From JAKFDK01 sp036676195 (GTDB lineage Bacteria; Bacillota; Sulfobacillia; Symbiobacteriales; ZC4RG38), in NCBI GenBank assembly GCA_036676195.1, contig JAKFDK010000133.1, forward strand, positions 1 through 23,948: a DNA stretch of 23,948 nucleotides, read 5' to 3'. Each line of letters starts with the position of its first letter. Within the stretch, counting starts at the first letter, position 1. Shown here one piece after another: positions 1 to 7,840 of the stretch. The notes beneath the pieces are model-generated. The model saw only the letters and a program-made list of their open reading frames with translations. It was not told where the DNA came from and ran no database searches. The position numbers and the translations under genes are program-made.

Positions 1-78
1 GTTCACCTCTAAGTCGGAAATGCACTCTTATGATACCCGACTTGCCCGACCAGGAAAAGCTTTCCCAGTGGCCTGGCC

Positions 79-612
79 CTAATGCGGCGCCTGGCCCGGC
101 GGCCGCTGACCGTACCGGGCCAACAGGCGCACGGTCCCGCCCACCAGATCAAGCACCAGACAGAGGCCATACTGCTCGATGGTCTGCATGGCTGCCGGGC
201 AATGCATTTCATGCCCGGTGGGCGGCCGCAGGCGGGCCTGAATCAGAAAGTCGGCCAATTCCATTTTAACCGGCCAGTCCCGGGGCGGGTACTGGACCGA
301 CATCCGGCGCGGGTCCTGTTCGTCGGTAGGGATCAACAGGATCTTGTTCAGACCGGGGCCGGTGGCGACCACCGGCCTGACGTAGCCCGGCCGCCGCCCC
401 ATGCCCCGGGCCACGGCGATCGTCTCCCACAGGGTCAGGCAACCGTACGTTCCTGCTACCGCTTCGGTGCGGATGATGCCTCTTGGCGGCATCGCCTCGG
501 TCAGGGCCACCGGTTCCTGGTCCGGCTCGTACTCGCGGAACGCTGCACCGGCCAACTCAACCTTCCGGCCGGCCAGCGCAGATGCCGGCAGGACCGTGCG
601 CTTGCGCGCCAT
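79..612 (-). CDS. Hypothetical protein, 177 aa, downstream of rsgA
   Basis: I do not recognise this family and assign no function. The protein has a basic N-terminus (MARKR), a mixed alpha/beta-looking middle and no obvious signal peptide or membrane segment. The start at 612 is chosen because GGGGTGA lies 7 bases upstream of that ATG; the frame stays open upstream to 741, and an in-frame ATG at 639 is the alternative. It follows rsgA in the same direction after 132 bp that hold a hairpin and a perfect TATAAT, so it may be transcribed separately. In B. subtilis the gene after rsgA is rpe; this protein does not look like ribulose-phosphate epimerase. Codon choice is GC-rich like its neighbours, which supports it being a real gene. 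The long plus-strand frame opposite it has no such support. Confidence 0.6.
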   Translation of the reverse strand: MARKRTVLPASALAGRKVELAGAAFREYEPDQEPVALTEAMPPRGIIRTEAVAGTYGCLTLWETIAVARGMGRRPGYVRPVVATGPGLNKILLIPTDEQDPRRMSVQYPPRDWPVKMELADFLIQARLRPPTGHEMHCPAAMQTIEQYGLCLVLDLVGGTVRLLARYGQRPPGQAPH

Positions 613-675
613 GATGCGTTCACCCCAGTAGACCGACATGATCACCGGCCCATATCTCCGGAACCTGTTATTCCA

Positions 676-704
676 ATTATAACCTATAAATGCATTAACA
701 GAAA
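676..704 (-). promoter_or_regulatory. Candidate sigma-A promoter for the 177-aa gene
   Basis: On the minus strand a perfect TATAAT occupies 676-681 inside a locally AT-rich patch in otherwise GC-rich DNA. The hexamer 17 bp upstream (699-704, TTTCTG) is a poor -35. The site is between the rsgA hairpin and the start at 612. Confidence 0.35.
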
Positions 705-728
705 TGGGGCGAAAGTCCCACAACGAGC

Positions 729-766
729 CGAGGCGCAGCACAAGTCACCACTTGCGCTGCGCCTCG
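729..766 (-). terminator. Long hairpin spanning the rsgA stop codon
   Basis: CGAGGCGCAGC (729-739) pairs perfectly with GCTGCGCCTCG (756-766). After one mismatch the stem continues with CAAGT (741-745) and ACTTG (750-754) around a 4-base loop. The rsgA stop codon at 745-747 lies in the apex. No clear U-run follows on the minus strand, so it may be a weak terminator or an RNA-stabilising 3' structure. Confidence 0.55.
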
Positions 767-1620
767 ATTTCGTCCAGGAAGGCCAGGTAATGTCGATAAC
801 GGTGCGGCAGAATCCGACCGGCGGCATGGGCGGCTTTGACGCTGCAGTCCGGCTCCCGGCGGTGCAGGCAGTCGGGAAAGCGGCAGGCGGCGACAAACGG
901 GGCGAACTCCGGAAAATACCCGCCCAGGTCACGCTTTTCCATCGGGGCGAAATCTTCATGGGTAAACCCGGGGGCATCGGCCACCAGGCCACCGCCAGGC
1001 ACCGGGATCAGTTCCACATGGCGGGTGGTATGCCTGCCCCGCCCCATTTTGGCCGACAGTTCCCCCACCCTGGCCTCCCGGCCGGGGGCCAGTTGGGTGA
1101 TCAGCCGGGATTTACCGACCCCGCTGTGCCCAGCCAGCACCGAGATCTGATTCTGCAGGTAAGGTCTGAGGGCGTCCAGACCGGTCCCCTCCCGGACACT
1201 GACCGGCAATACCGGGTAGCCGGCGCTGCCGCTGTAGGCGGCGATGAACGCCTCGGTTTCGTGGGGCGGGTACAGGTCCGTCTTGTTCAGGGCGATCAGC
1301 AGTCGCAAGCCGGCCTGTTCAACCTGCACCAGCAGCCGGTCCAGGAACAGCAAGTCCACCGCCGGATCCCGGAGGGTAAAAACAACCAGGCACTGGTCCG
1401 CATTCGCCACCGGCGGGCGGGCCAGGCAGGTACGACGGGGCAGTACCCGGTCGATGCGGCCTTCGCCGATACCGGCGTCCACCACCTCGACCAGGTCCCC
1501 GGCCAGCACCCGTAAATCGCCCAGACGCAATTTCCCCCTGGGCCGGCATTCCAATTCCTGGTCTTCTACCAGGACGTAATAAATATTACTGTGTGAACGG
1601 ATCACCTGTCCGATAGGCAA
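745..1620 (-). CDS. rsgA: Ribosome small-subunit GTPase RsgA (YloQ/CpgA)
   Basis: Circularly permuted GTPase that acts in late 30S subunit maturation. An N-terminal OB-fold region (about 1-65) precedes the permuted G motifs: NKTD (112-115), then the P-loop GHSGVGKS (164-171), then DAPG (215-218, where DTPG is usual). The C-terminal zinc site is C246, C251, H253 and C259. At 291 aa the length is normal. The start is TTG at 1620, preceded by GGGAGGTG with a roughly 10-base spacer that contains a run of seven C. It lies 44 bp downstream of the PASTA kinase gene in the same direction, as in B. subtilis where prpC-prkC-cpgA are neighbours and the kinase phosphorylates this GTPase. A strong hairpin covers its stop codon. 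Confidence 0.96.
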   Translation of the reverse strand: MPIGQVIRSHSNIYYVLVEDQELECRPRGKLRLGDLRVLAGDLVEVVDAGIGEGRIDRVLPRRTCLARPPVANADQCLVVFTLRDPAVDLLFLDRLLVQVEQAGLRLLIALNKTDLYPPHETEAFIAAYSGSAGYPVLPVSVREGTGLDALRPYLQNQISVLAGHSGVGKSRLITQLAPGREARVGELSAKMGRGRHTTRHVELIPVPGGGLVADAPGFTHEDFAPMEKRDLGGYFPEFAPFVAACRFPDCLHRREPDCSVKAAHAAGRILPHRYRHYLAFLDEIEAQRKW

Positions 1621-1664
1621 GGGGGGGCAACACCTCCCGGTTCGATCATGCTGACGCCTTTGAG

Positions 1665-3536
1665 CTAGGGCAGCGGGATTTCCTGTGCGAAGGCACCGTT
1701 GATCAGTACCGTCAGTTTGCCGCTGGATCCGGCCCAGCGCAGATTAAGCGGGAACTTGTGCCCGCTAAGGTGCAACTGCTTGTGCACGGTGCGTTGGCCG
1801 GCCACGTCCTGGAGAACCACGGTGACCTCCACATAGCCGATGATATTGGTTTTGACCTCAATGGTCTTGGTGGTTTCGTTCATCTGCAGTTCCATGCCCT
1901 GGCTGACCTTGAGGTTCACCCGGCTACCGGGGGCAGCGCCGGCTCCCGGTGCCGGGGACTGCTCCAGGACCGTGTCCTTGGCCTTGGCATCCGGCACCCG
2001 GTCGATAGTGCCCAGTTCCAGGCCCAGTTCCTTCAGGACCCGGGTGGCCTCATCGAGGGTTCCGCCCAGCAGTCGGGGCACCAGCAGTTCGCCCTTGCTG
2101 AGCGTCAGGTCCACCGGCGTCCCTTCCCTCACCGGGCTCCCGGCCGACGGGTATTGATCCGCCACCCGGCCTTCGGCATAGCCAGGCACAAACTTGCTGA
2201 AGGTGTTGCCGACCTTCAGACCGGCCCGTTCGATTTCGTCCCGTGCCTCGATCATGGGCTTGCCCACCACCACCGGCACCGGCAACATGCGCGGGCCCAG
2301 GGAGATGCGCACCTGAATTTCCCGACCGGCCTTCACGGTGGCCCCCGGTTCATAGTCCTGCCAGGTGATATTCCCTGCCGGTACCGTATCGCTGTTCTCC
2401 CGGGCGATCACCCGCATCTTGAGCTGTGTCTGGGACAGGGTGTTGTTGCCGTCCTCCACGCTCAGCCCGGTCACCGCCGGGACCTGCACGTCCGGCACTT
2501 CCAGCAGGCGCATCATGAAAAAGGCCCCGCCGCCGACAGCACCCAGAACGATCACCAGCATGACCAGGGTGATCCACAGGCCGGCCCGGGAACGACGCGT
2601 CGGCGCCGGGTCGTCGTCTGCTTCGGGGTGACCGCCCTTACGGACCCTGGCGCGGACCGCACGCAGGTCCTGGGTAGGAAACTCCATGTGCGGCGCCGTC
2701 CGGGTACGTCCGGCCCGATAGTCCTCCACAAACCGTTCCAGGTCTTTACGCATGGCCTGGGCACTTTCGTAACGGTCGGCCGGGTCCTTTTCCAGCGCCC
2801 GCATGATCACATCCTGCAGTTCCGCCGGCAGTTCGGAATTGAGCAGCGCCGGCGGCAGGACTTCCTCCTGCACATGCTTGAGGGCCACCGAAATGGGGGA
2901 CTCGCCCCGGAAGGGTACCCGCCCGGTCAGCATCTCGTACAAGACGATCCCCAGGCTGTACAGGTCCGACTTGATCCCGGCCGGATAGCCCTTGGCCATT
3001 TCGGGCGAAAAGTAGTGGGCACTGCCCATGATGGAGCCGGTATGGGTCATGGTTTCCGTTGTCGCCCGGGCGATGCCGAAGTCAGTGACCTTGACCCGCC
3101 CCTCTTTGGTCAGGAGGATATTGTGGGGTTTAATGTCCCGGTGCACGATGCGATTCTGGTGCGCGTGGTCCAGGGCATCCAGGATCTCAATGGCAATACG
3201 GGCGGCTTCATCCGGTGCCAGCGGCCCTTCCTCCTGGATCCGGCTCTTGAGGGTCCGGCCCTCCACTAGTTCCATGACGATATAATAGAGGTCCTGTTCC
3301 TCGCCCACATCATAGATCCCGACAATGTTGGGGTGGGAAAGGCTGGCCGCCGCCTGCGCCTCGCGGCGAAACCGGCGGACAAACTCCTCATCCGCTGCAT
3401 ACTGCGAACGCAGCACCTTGATCGCCACCGGACGCCCCAGGTATTCGTCCTCGGCCCGGAACACGAGGGCCATGCCCCCGCCACCGACACGTTCAAGAAT
3501 ATGGTAGCGGTTGCCAAGGACCTTGCCACCGATCAT
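1665..3536 (-). CDS. prkC: PASTA-domain Ser/Thr protein kinase (PrkC/StkP type)
   Basis: Membrane kinase that senses muropeptides or peptidoglycan and phosphorylates cell-wall, translation and division proteins. The cytoplasmic kinase domain (about 11-270) has the glycine loop VGGGGMA, K40, HRDIKPHN with D134, and DFG at 152. The activation segment reads SPEMAKG where SPEQAKG is commoner. A single membrane helix spans about 319-343. Three PASTA repeats follow (about 348-414, 415-482 and 484-547). The last 75 or so residues are an extra extracellular beta-rich tail without PASTA features. The ATG at 3536 has GAGGTGAGG just upstream and lies 8 bp after the phosphatase stop, so the two are clearly co-transcribed. 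The 623-aa length fits the family. Confidence 0.95.
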   Translation of the reverse strand: MIGGKVLGNRYHILERVGGGGMALVFRAEDEYLGRPVAIKVLRSQYAADEEFVRRFRREAQAAASLSHPNIVGIYDVGEEQDLYYIVMELVEGRTLKSRIQEEGPLAPDEAARIAIEILDALDHAHQNRIVHRDIKPHNILLTKEGRVKVTDFGIARATTETMTHTGSIMGSAHYFSPEMAKGYPAGIKSDLYSLGIVLYEMLTGRVPFRGESPISVALKHVQEEVLPPALLNSELPAELQDVIMRALEKDPADRYESAQAMRKDLERFVEDYRAGRTRTAPHMEFPTQDLRAVRARVRKGGHPEADDDPAPTRRSRAGLWITLVMLVIVLGAVGGGAFFMMRLLEVPDVQVPAVTGLSVEDGNNTLSQTQLKMRVIARENSDTVPAGNITWQDYEPGATVKAGREIQVRISLGPRMLPVPVVVGKPMIEARDEIERAGLKVGNTFSKFVPGYAEGRVADQYPSAGSPVREGTPVDLTLSKGELLVPRLLGGTLDEATRVLKELGLELGTIDRVPDAKAKDTVLEQSPAPGAGAAPGSRVNLKVSQGMELQMNETTKTIEVKTNIIGYVEVTVVLQDVAGQRTVHKQLHLSGHKFPLNLRWAGSSGKLTVLINGAFAQEIPLP

Positions 3537-3544
3537 CTACCGCC

Positions 3545-4291
3545 TCACCTCTCCCACCTGGCCGCCACCACGGTAATATTATCATGCCCGCCGCGCTGAT
3601 TGGCGAGGTCTGCCAGGCGGCCGGCCATTGCTGTGAAGTCCGGCTCCCCGACTGACCGGGCCAGTTCGGGGTCGGCCACATGGTTGGTCAGACCGTCTGA
3701 GCAGAGCAGCACGGTGTCCCCCGGCTGCCAGGTGACTTCCAGGGTATCCACCTTGACCGTCCCGTGCAGCCCCAACACGTTGGTGAGGATGTGCCGTTGC
3801 GGGTGGTGCACGGCCTCCTCTTCGGTCAGGTCACCGCTGCGCATGAGCTCTCCGACAATGCTGTGATCGTCGGACAGCCGGCGGGTCCGCCCGTTGGGCT
3901 GCACCAGGTAAGCCCGGCTGTCACCGGTATGCGCCAGATAGAGTAATTCGCCCCACACCAGCACGGCTGTGAGGGTCGTCCCCATTTCCGCATGATCGGG
4001 ATTGGCGGCCTGGGCCTGCAGAATCTGCTGGTTAGCCGCCAGCACGGCCTGGCGCAACCCGTCGGTCCGCTCGTCACCGCCGACCCAGCCACCGGCTCCG
4101 GCTCGTACCGCCGCCGCCACCGTCTGAATCGCCAATGCGCTGGCCACTTCGCCGCCACTATACCCGCCCATGCCGTCAGCCACCACCAGGAGCACCCGGT
4201 CGGGACCGACATCCAGGACGTCGGCATAGTAAGAGTCCTGGTTATTGGATCTGACCCTGCCCGTATCGGTCGCTATAGAAAAACTAACCAA
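3545..4291 (-). CDS. prpC: PP2C-family protein phosphatase (PrpC/Stp)
   Basis: Mn2+/Mg2+-dependent phosphatase that reverses phosphorylation by the adjacent PASTA kinase. All PP2C signatures are present: RSNNQDS with the metal-ligand Asp19, VADGMGG (Asp39), AHTGDSRAY, CSDGL and GGHDNITV. The protein is soluble, with no membrane segment, and 248 aa is typical of the bacterial enzyme. The start is TTG at 4291, chosen because AAGGAG lies 9 bases upstream and the family begins close to this point. It is 44 bp downstream of rlmN and 8 bp upstream of the kinase. Confidence 0.95.
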   Translation of the reverse strand: MVSFSIATDTGRVRSNNQDSYYADVLDVGPDRVLLVVADGMGGYSGGEVASALAIQTVAAAVRAGAGGWVGGDERTDGLRQAVLAANQQILQAQAANPDHAEMGTTLTAVLVWGELLYLAHTGDSRAYLVQPNGRTRRLSDDHSIVGELMRSGDLTEEEAVHHPQRHILTNVLGLHGTVKVDTLEVTWQPGDTVLLCSDGLTNHVADPELARSVGEPDFTAMAGRLADLANQRGGHDNITVVAARWER

Positions 4292-4335
4292 ATTCTGCCA
4301 CTCCTTACCCCTGCAAATCCCCCGGGCAAGGCTGC

Positions 4336-5478
4336 TTATGTCTCGCCGTCGTTTGCTATGCCGGTGCGCCGGCCGCGGCGGGTGGCCCGATTCCGGAGTT
4401 GCCCGCAGGCGGCGTCAATATCGCCGCCCATTTCCCGACGAATCGTGGCGGTAAGCCCGCAGCCCCCCAGTAAGTCCCGAAAACGCCGCACCCGGTCAGC
4501 GGAGGGGCGTCGGAATTCGGGCCGCTCGGCCACCGGGTTGAGTGGGATCAAATTGATGTGCACGAGCAGCCCGGAAAGTAGTCGCCCCAGTTCGACGGCC
4601 TGTTCCGGGTTGTCGTTCAGACCGGCGATCAACAGGTACTCAATGGTGACCCGGCGACCCGTGACCTCGGCATAGTGGCGAGCAGCCGCCACCACTTCTA
4701 CCACCGGCCAGACCCGGTTCACCGGCATTAGCCGGCTGCGCAGTTCGTCGTTGGGCGCATGCAAAGACAGGGCCAGGGTAACTGGCAAATCCTCGCCGGC
4801 CAGCCGGCGCATGGCGGCAGGCAGCCCGGAGGTGCTGACGGTGATGTGCCGGTAACCGATATTCAATCCGTCCGGCTCATGCATGAGGCGAATGGACTTG
4901 ACCACGTTTTCGTAGTTCTCCAGCGGTTCGCCCGAACCCATAATTACCACTGATCCAATGCGCTGATCTGCCGGCATATCGTGCTGCATCATGATTATTT
5001 GATCGACGATCTCAGCGGCCGTCAGGTTCCGTACCAGCCCGCCAAAAGTAGAGGCACAAAAAGCACAGCCCATCCGACAGCCCACCTGGCTGCTGACGCA
5101 GGCCGACCAGCCGTAATCGTGGGCCATCAGGACCGACTCCACCTTCTCCTGGTCTGCCGTCAGGCGGTACAGGTATTTGGCGGTACGGGTCACCCCGGCG
5201 GTCTGGGCCGTTTCCTGTTCCATAGTGACCGGTGTGGCGACCTCAGCCAGTTGGGTCCGCAGGGCTGCGGGCAGATCGGTCATTTCCGCAAAGGACTTGA
5301 CCCCGGCTGCGTGGAGCCAGCGAAAAATCTGTCTGGCCCGAAACCGTGGGTGCCCCAGTTCAGCCGTCCAGGCCGCCAGTTCCGCCGGCGTCAGCCCAAT
5401 CAACTGGCGACGGCCCGCCACGTTGAATTCGGTCGGCGTTTTGGCCCGGGGCAGCTCCGGCCACGTTACGTCCCCCAC
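4336..5478 (-). CDS. rlmN: Dual-specificity rRNA/tRNA methyltransferase RlmN (radical SAM)
   Basis: Methylates C2 of A2503 in 23S rRNA and of A37 in some tRNAs, using a 4Fe-4S cluster and a methyl-cysteine intermediate. The radical-SAM cluster motif CRMGCAFC holds C134, C138 and C141. C127 and C358 match the two cysteines required for methyl transfer, and C358 sits in the family's GGDIDAACGQL segment. The GEPLENY segment matches the SAM-binding GEP motif. At 380 aa it is slightly longer than many homologues, with an Arg-rich C-terminal tail after C358. The start is GTG at 5478 with AGGGAGGG about 10 bases upstream; no nearer ATG fits. It lies between rsmB and the phosphatase, as in B. subtilis (yloN). 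RlmN is preferred over Cfr from its context. Confidence 0.95.
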   Translation of the reverse strand: MGDVTWPELPRAKTPTEFNVAGRRQLIGLTPAELAAWTAELGHPRFRARQIFRWLHAAGVKSFAEMTDLPAALRTQLAEVATPVTMEQETAQTAGVTRTAKYLYRLTADQEKVESVLMAHDYGWSACVSSQVGCRMGCAFCASTFGGLVRNLTAAEIVDQIIMMQHDMPADQRIGSVVIMGSGEPLENYENVVKSIRLMHEPDGLNIGYRHITVSTSGLPAAMRRLAGEDLPVTLALSLHAPNDELRSRLMPVNRVWPVVEVVAAARHYAEVTGRRVTIEYLLIAGLNDNPEQAVELGRLLSGLLVHINLIPLNPVAERPEFRRPSADRVRRFRDLLGGCGLTATIRREMGGDIDAACGQLRNRATRRGRRTGIANDGET

Positions 5479-5521
5479 CCTGCGGAATCCCTCCCTGATC
5501 CATAACTTTTATTGTTTCTTA

Positions 5522-6913
5522 TCACGCTGGGGTTTTCCTGCACAGGCGGGCCAGGAAGAACCCGTCAGTCCCATGTCGATGCGGCAAAAGTTGCAGTTGT
5601 CCAGCATCTACCCCTGGTTCATTCTGCAATCCTTCCGGTAAGAACGCCGCCAGACTTTCGGGGCAGAAGTCCGGGTGGTCGGCCAGGAACCGGGCCACCA
5701 CCTCTTCGTTTTCTGTCCTGGCCACAGTACAGGTGCTGTAGACCAGCACGCCCCCGGGCTTTACGGCGGTGGCAGCCGCTGCCAGCATCTCTGTCTGCAA
5801 TCGCGCCAGGGTGTCGATATCCGCCGCCGTCTTGCGCCAGCGGGCGTCCGGGCGCCGGGCCAGGGTGCCGAGTCCTGAACAGGGCAGGTCGCAGAGCACG
5901 GCATCGGCCCGGCCGGCGAACAGGGTGCCGATTCGCCGGCCGTCGGCGCAGACGGTTTCCACAGACTGCAGACCCAGGCGCCGGGCGCCTGCCTCGATCA
6001 GGTCCACCTTGTGCGGGTGCACGTCCACCGCCACCACCTGGCCGCGGTCGCCCATCAATTCCGCCAGGTGGGTGGCCTTGCCCCCGGGGGCCGCCGCCAC
6101 GTCCAGCACCGTCCAGCCTGGCTGGGGGCGGAGCACCGGGGCCACCAACATCGAGGATTCGTCCTGAACGGTAAACAGGCCGGCCCGAAACAGGCCCAGG
6201 TGATCCAGGGCGGTGGCTGAACTGACGCCGGTCAGAACCAGGCCGTCCGGGGACCAGCGGGTGGGAACCGCCGTGATGCCTTCCCGCTGTAGCCGGGCTG
6301 CCAGGTCGGTGCGGGTCAGCTTTAAACGGTTCACCCGTACCGTCAGTGGCGGCACCTCATTCAGGGTGGCCAGCAGGGCCCGCGCCTCATCGGGTCCGAA
6401 GCGCTGCAGCCAGTCTTCCACCAGCCAGCGGGGCGCACTCTCGGCCACAGCCAGGTGGGCGGCCGGGTCCTGTGCCGGGTCCGGGTACTTGAGTTCCGGC
6501 AGCTTGCGCAGCAGCGACCGCAGCACCCCGTTGACAAACTTGGCCACACCCTCGTGGCCATGCTTTCTGGCCAGTTCCACCGCTTCATGGGTGACGGCGG
6601 CGGCGGGGATGCGGGTCAGGAACATGAGCTGGTAGGCACCCTGGCGCAGGATGTTGCGCACCCACGGGTTCAGGTCGGCCACCAGCCGCGTGCTCACCTG
6701 GCCGATTGCCCAGTCCAGGGTGCCCCGGCGACGGGTGACCCCGTAGACCAGTTCGGTCACCAGGGCCCGGTCTCGCGGCTCCAGCCGGGTCCGGGCCAGC
6801 GCCTCGTCCACGGCCAGATTGGCATAGGCGCCGTCGGCATCGATCTTTTTCAGGGCCTGCAGGGCGACGGCACGGGCAGATGGTCCCGGCGGGCGCCTGG
6901 TTGGTTCTGACAA
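5522..6913 (-). CDS. rsmB: 16S rRNA m5C967 methyltransferase RsmB (Sun/YloM)
   Basis: Methylates C967 of 16S rRNA. The N-terminal NusB-like helical domain (about 10-150) is followed by the Rossmann methyltransferase domain: LDVAAAPGGKA (SAM binding, 270-280), DLPCSG with Cys345, and YSTC with the catalytic Cys395. The TTG at 6913 is chosen as the start because AGGAGG lies 8 bases upstream and the NusB domain begins right after it. The frame stays open upstream to 7051, but that stretch crosses a terminator and does not resemble the family. With this start the protein is 463 aa, near the usual length. A TATAAT at 6963-6968, just after the preceding terminator, could provide a promoter, but no good -35 is visible. 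Confidence 0.95.
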   Translation of the reverse strand: MSEPTRRPPGPSARAVALQALKKIDADGAYANLAVDEALARTRLEPRDRALVTELVYGVTRRRGTLDWAIGQVSTRLVADLNPWVRNILRQGAYQLMFLTRIPAAAVTHEAVELARKHGHEGVAKFVNGVLRSLLRKLPELKYPDPAQDPAAHLAVAESAPRWLVEDWLQRFGPDEARALLATLNEVPPLTVRVNRLKLTRTDLAARLQREGITAVPTRWSPDGLVLTGVSSATALDHLGLFRAGLFTVQDESSMLVAPVLRPQPGWTVLDVAAAPGGKATHLAELMGDRGQVVAVDVHPHKVDLIEAGARRLGLQSVETVCADGRRIGTLFAGRADAVLCDLPCSGLGTLARRPDARWRKTAADIDTLARLQTEMLAAAATAVKPGGVLVYSTCTVARTENEEVVARFLADHPDFCPESLAAFLPEGLQNEPGVDAGQLQLLPHRHGTDGFFLARLCRKTPA

Positions 6914-6976
6914 GGGGAATTCCTCCTGCTGGCGTCGGGGCGGTGGGTTGACTCCACCTGCCATTATAACAAGAAG

Positions 6977-7004
6977 ACACTGGGCAGGCTTCCCTACCCA
7001 GTGT
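6977..7004 (-). terminator. Terminator after the zinc-protease gene
   Basis: ACACTGGG (6977-6984) pairs with CCCAGTGT (6997-7004) around a 12-base loop. On the minus strand it is followed by a T-rich stretch (TCTTCTTGTT). It falls 19 bp after the YugP stop and before the rsmB start, so it should separate their transcripts at least in part. Confidence 0.6.
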
Positions 7005-7022
7005 TTGTGTTCGGTGGCGGGC

Positions 7023-7730
7023 TTAATCGTCCCGGTTGCCGCCCACCGCACCGCGAATCAGGAGCAGGCGCAGCAACTGCGAAACGGCCATGGCGGCGGA
7101 GGCCACGTAGGTCATGGCGGCCGCCCACAGCACGGCCCGGGCGCCCTTCATTTCCTGGCCGTTGAGATAGCCGTTCCCCTGCAGGATGGCCAGAGCCCGG
7201 TTGGAGGCGTTAAACTCCACCGGCAGGGTGATCAGATAAAACATGACGGCCAGGCCGAACAGCAGGATGCCCAGGTCCAGCATGAATCCGCTGCGGAAGA
7301 ACAGGCCGATCATGAACAGGATCGGGCCGCCCATGGAACCGATGTTGGCCAGCGGGACGAAGTAGGTGCGCATGTTCAGAGGAATGTAGCCAACGTCGTG
7401 CTGCAGGGCGTGGCCTGCCTCGTGGGCGGCAACGCCGATGGCTGCAATCGAGGTGCTGTCGTGGGTGCTGTCGGAAAGCCGCAGCACACGGCCCCGGGGG
7501 TCGTAATGGTCAGACAGGTGACCATGCACCCGCTGCACCGTCACGTCGTGCAGGTTGGCATCGTTCAAAATCATCCGGGCCACCTGGGCACCGGTTATCC
7601 CCCGGCTGCTCCCTTTCTGTGCCCATTCATTGAAGGTTCTGTTCACCCGCCACTGCGCCCACAGAGTCAGGATCAGCGCCGGAATGACGATGATATAGGT
7701 GGGGTCAAAGCCAAACATCGGATAAAACAT
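7023..7730 (-). CDS. yugP: Membrane zinc metalloprotease, YugP family
   Basis: Predicted integral-membrane zinc protease of unknown substrate. An N-terminal membrane helix (about 10-27) is followed by a soluble region ending in the zinc motif HEAGH (103-107) preceded by AAIGVAA. Hydrophobic segments follow at about 125-150, 155-180 and 205-225. At 235 aa it matches YugP-type proteins. The ATG at 7730 is chosen because AAGGAGGG lies about 12 bases upstream; a TTG at 7757 would place that ribosome binding site inside the gene. It is 110 bp from fmt and has its own candidate extended -10 promoter and a terminator, so it may be regulated apart from the cluster. Homologues commonly lie near fmt and rsmB in clostridial genomes. 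Confidence 0.92.
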   Translation of the reverse strand: MFYPMFGFDPTYIIVIPALILTLWAQWRVNRTFNEWAQKGSSRGITGAQVARMILNDANLHDVTVQRVHGHLSDHYDPRGRVLRLSDSTHDSTSIAAIGVAAHEAGHALQHDVGYIPLNMRTYFVPLANIGSMGGPILFMIGLFFRSGFMLDLGILLFGLAVMFYLITLPVEFNASNRALAILQGNGYLNGQEMKGARAVLWAAAMTYVASAAMAVSQLLRLLLIRGAVGGNRDD

Positions 7731-7769
7731 GGTTAGCCCGTGCCCTCCTTCATGCAACTGATCAACTTT

Positions 7770-7778
7770 ATTGTACCA
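7770..7778 (-). promoter_or_regulatory. Candidate extended -10 promoter for yugP
   Basis: On the minus strand TGGTACAAT forms an extended -10 element (TG-N-TACAAT) about 40 bp upstream of the yugP ATG. No matching -35 is seen, which is tolerable for an extended -10. The surrounding 110-bp gap is AT-richer than the genes. Confidence 0.4.
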
Positions 7779-7840
7779 CTGTTGACCTATAATGCATGAC
7801 TCTAGCGTGTCGGCAAAAGGTTCGCTGCACCCGTGGAATT

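Noticed and set aside
1..78. Left edge of the window checked for a tRNA or a terminator
   Set aside because: Only a weak AAAGCTTT-centred repeat is present; no cloverleaf and no convincing stem with a T-run.
82..1515. Plus-strand open frame of 477 codons opposite rsgA and the 177-aa gene
   Set aside because: It is antisense to clear genes, has no ribosome binding site or recognisable motifs, and is the kind of shadow frame GC-rich codon use creates.
1758..3269. Plus-strand open frame of 503 codons opposite the PASTA kinase
   Set aside because: It is a shadow of the kinase gene, with a His/Gln/Arg/Gly-biased composition and no domain pattern.
7788..7793. Plus-strand TATAAT between yugP and fmt
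   Set aside because: No -35 at 16-18 bp and no plus-strand gene downstream.
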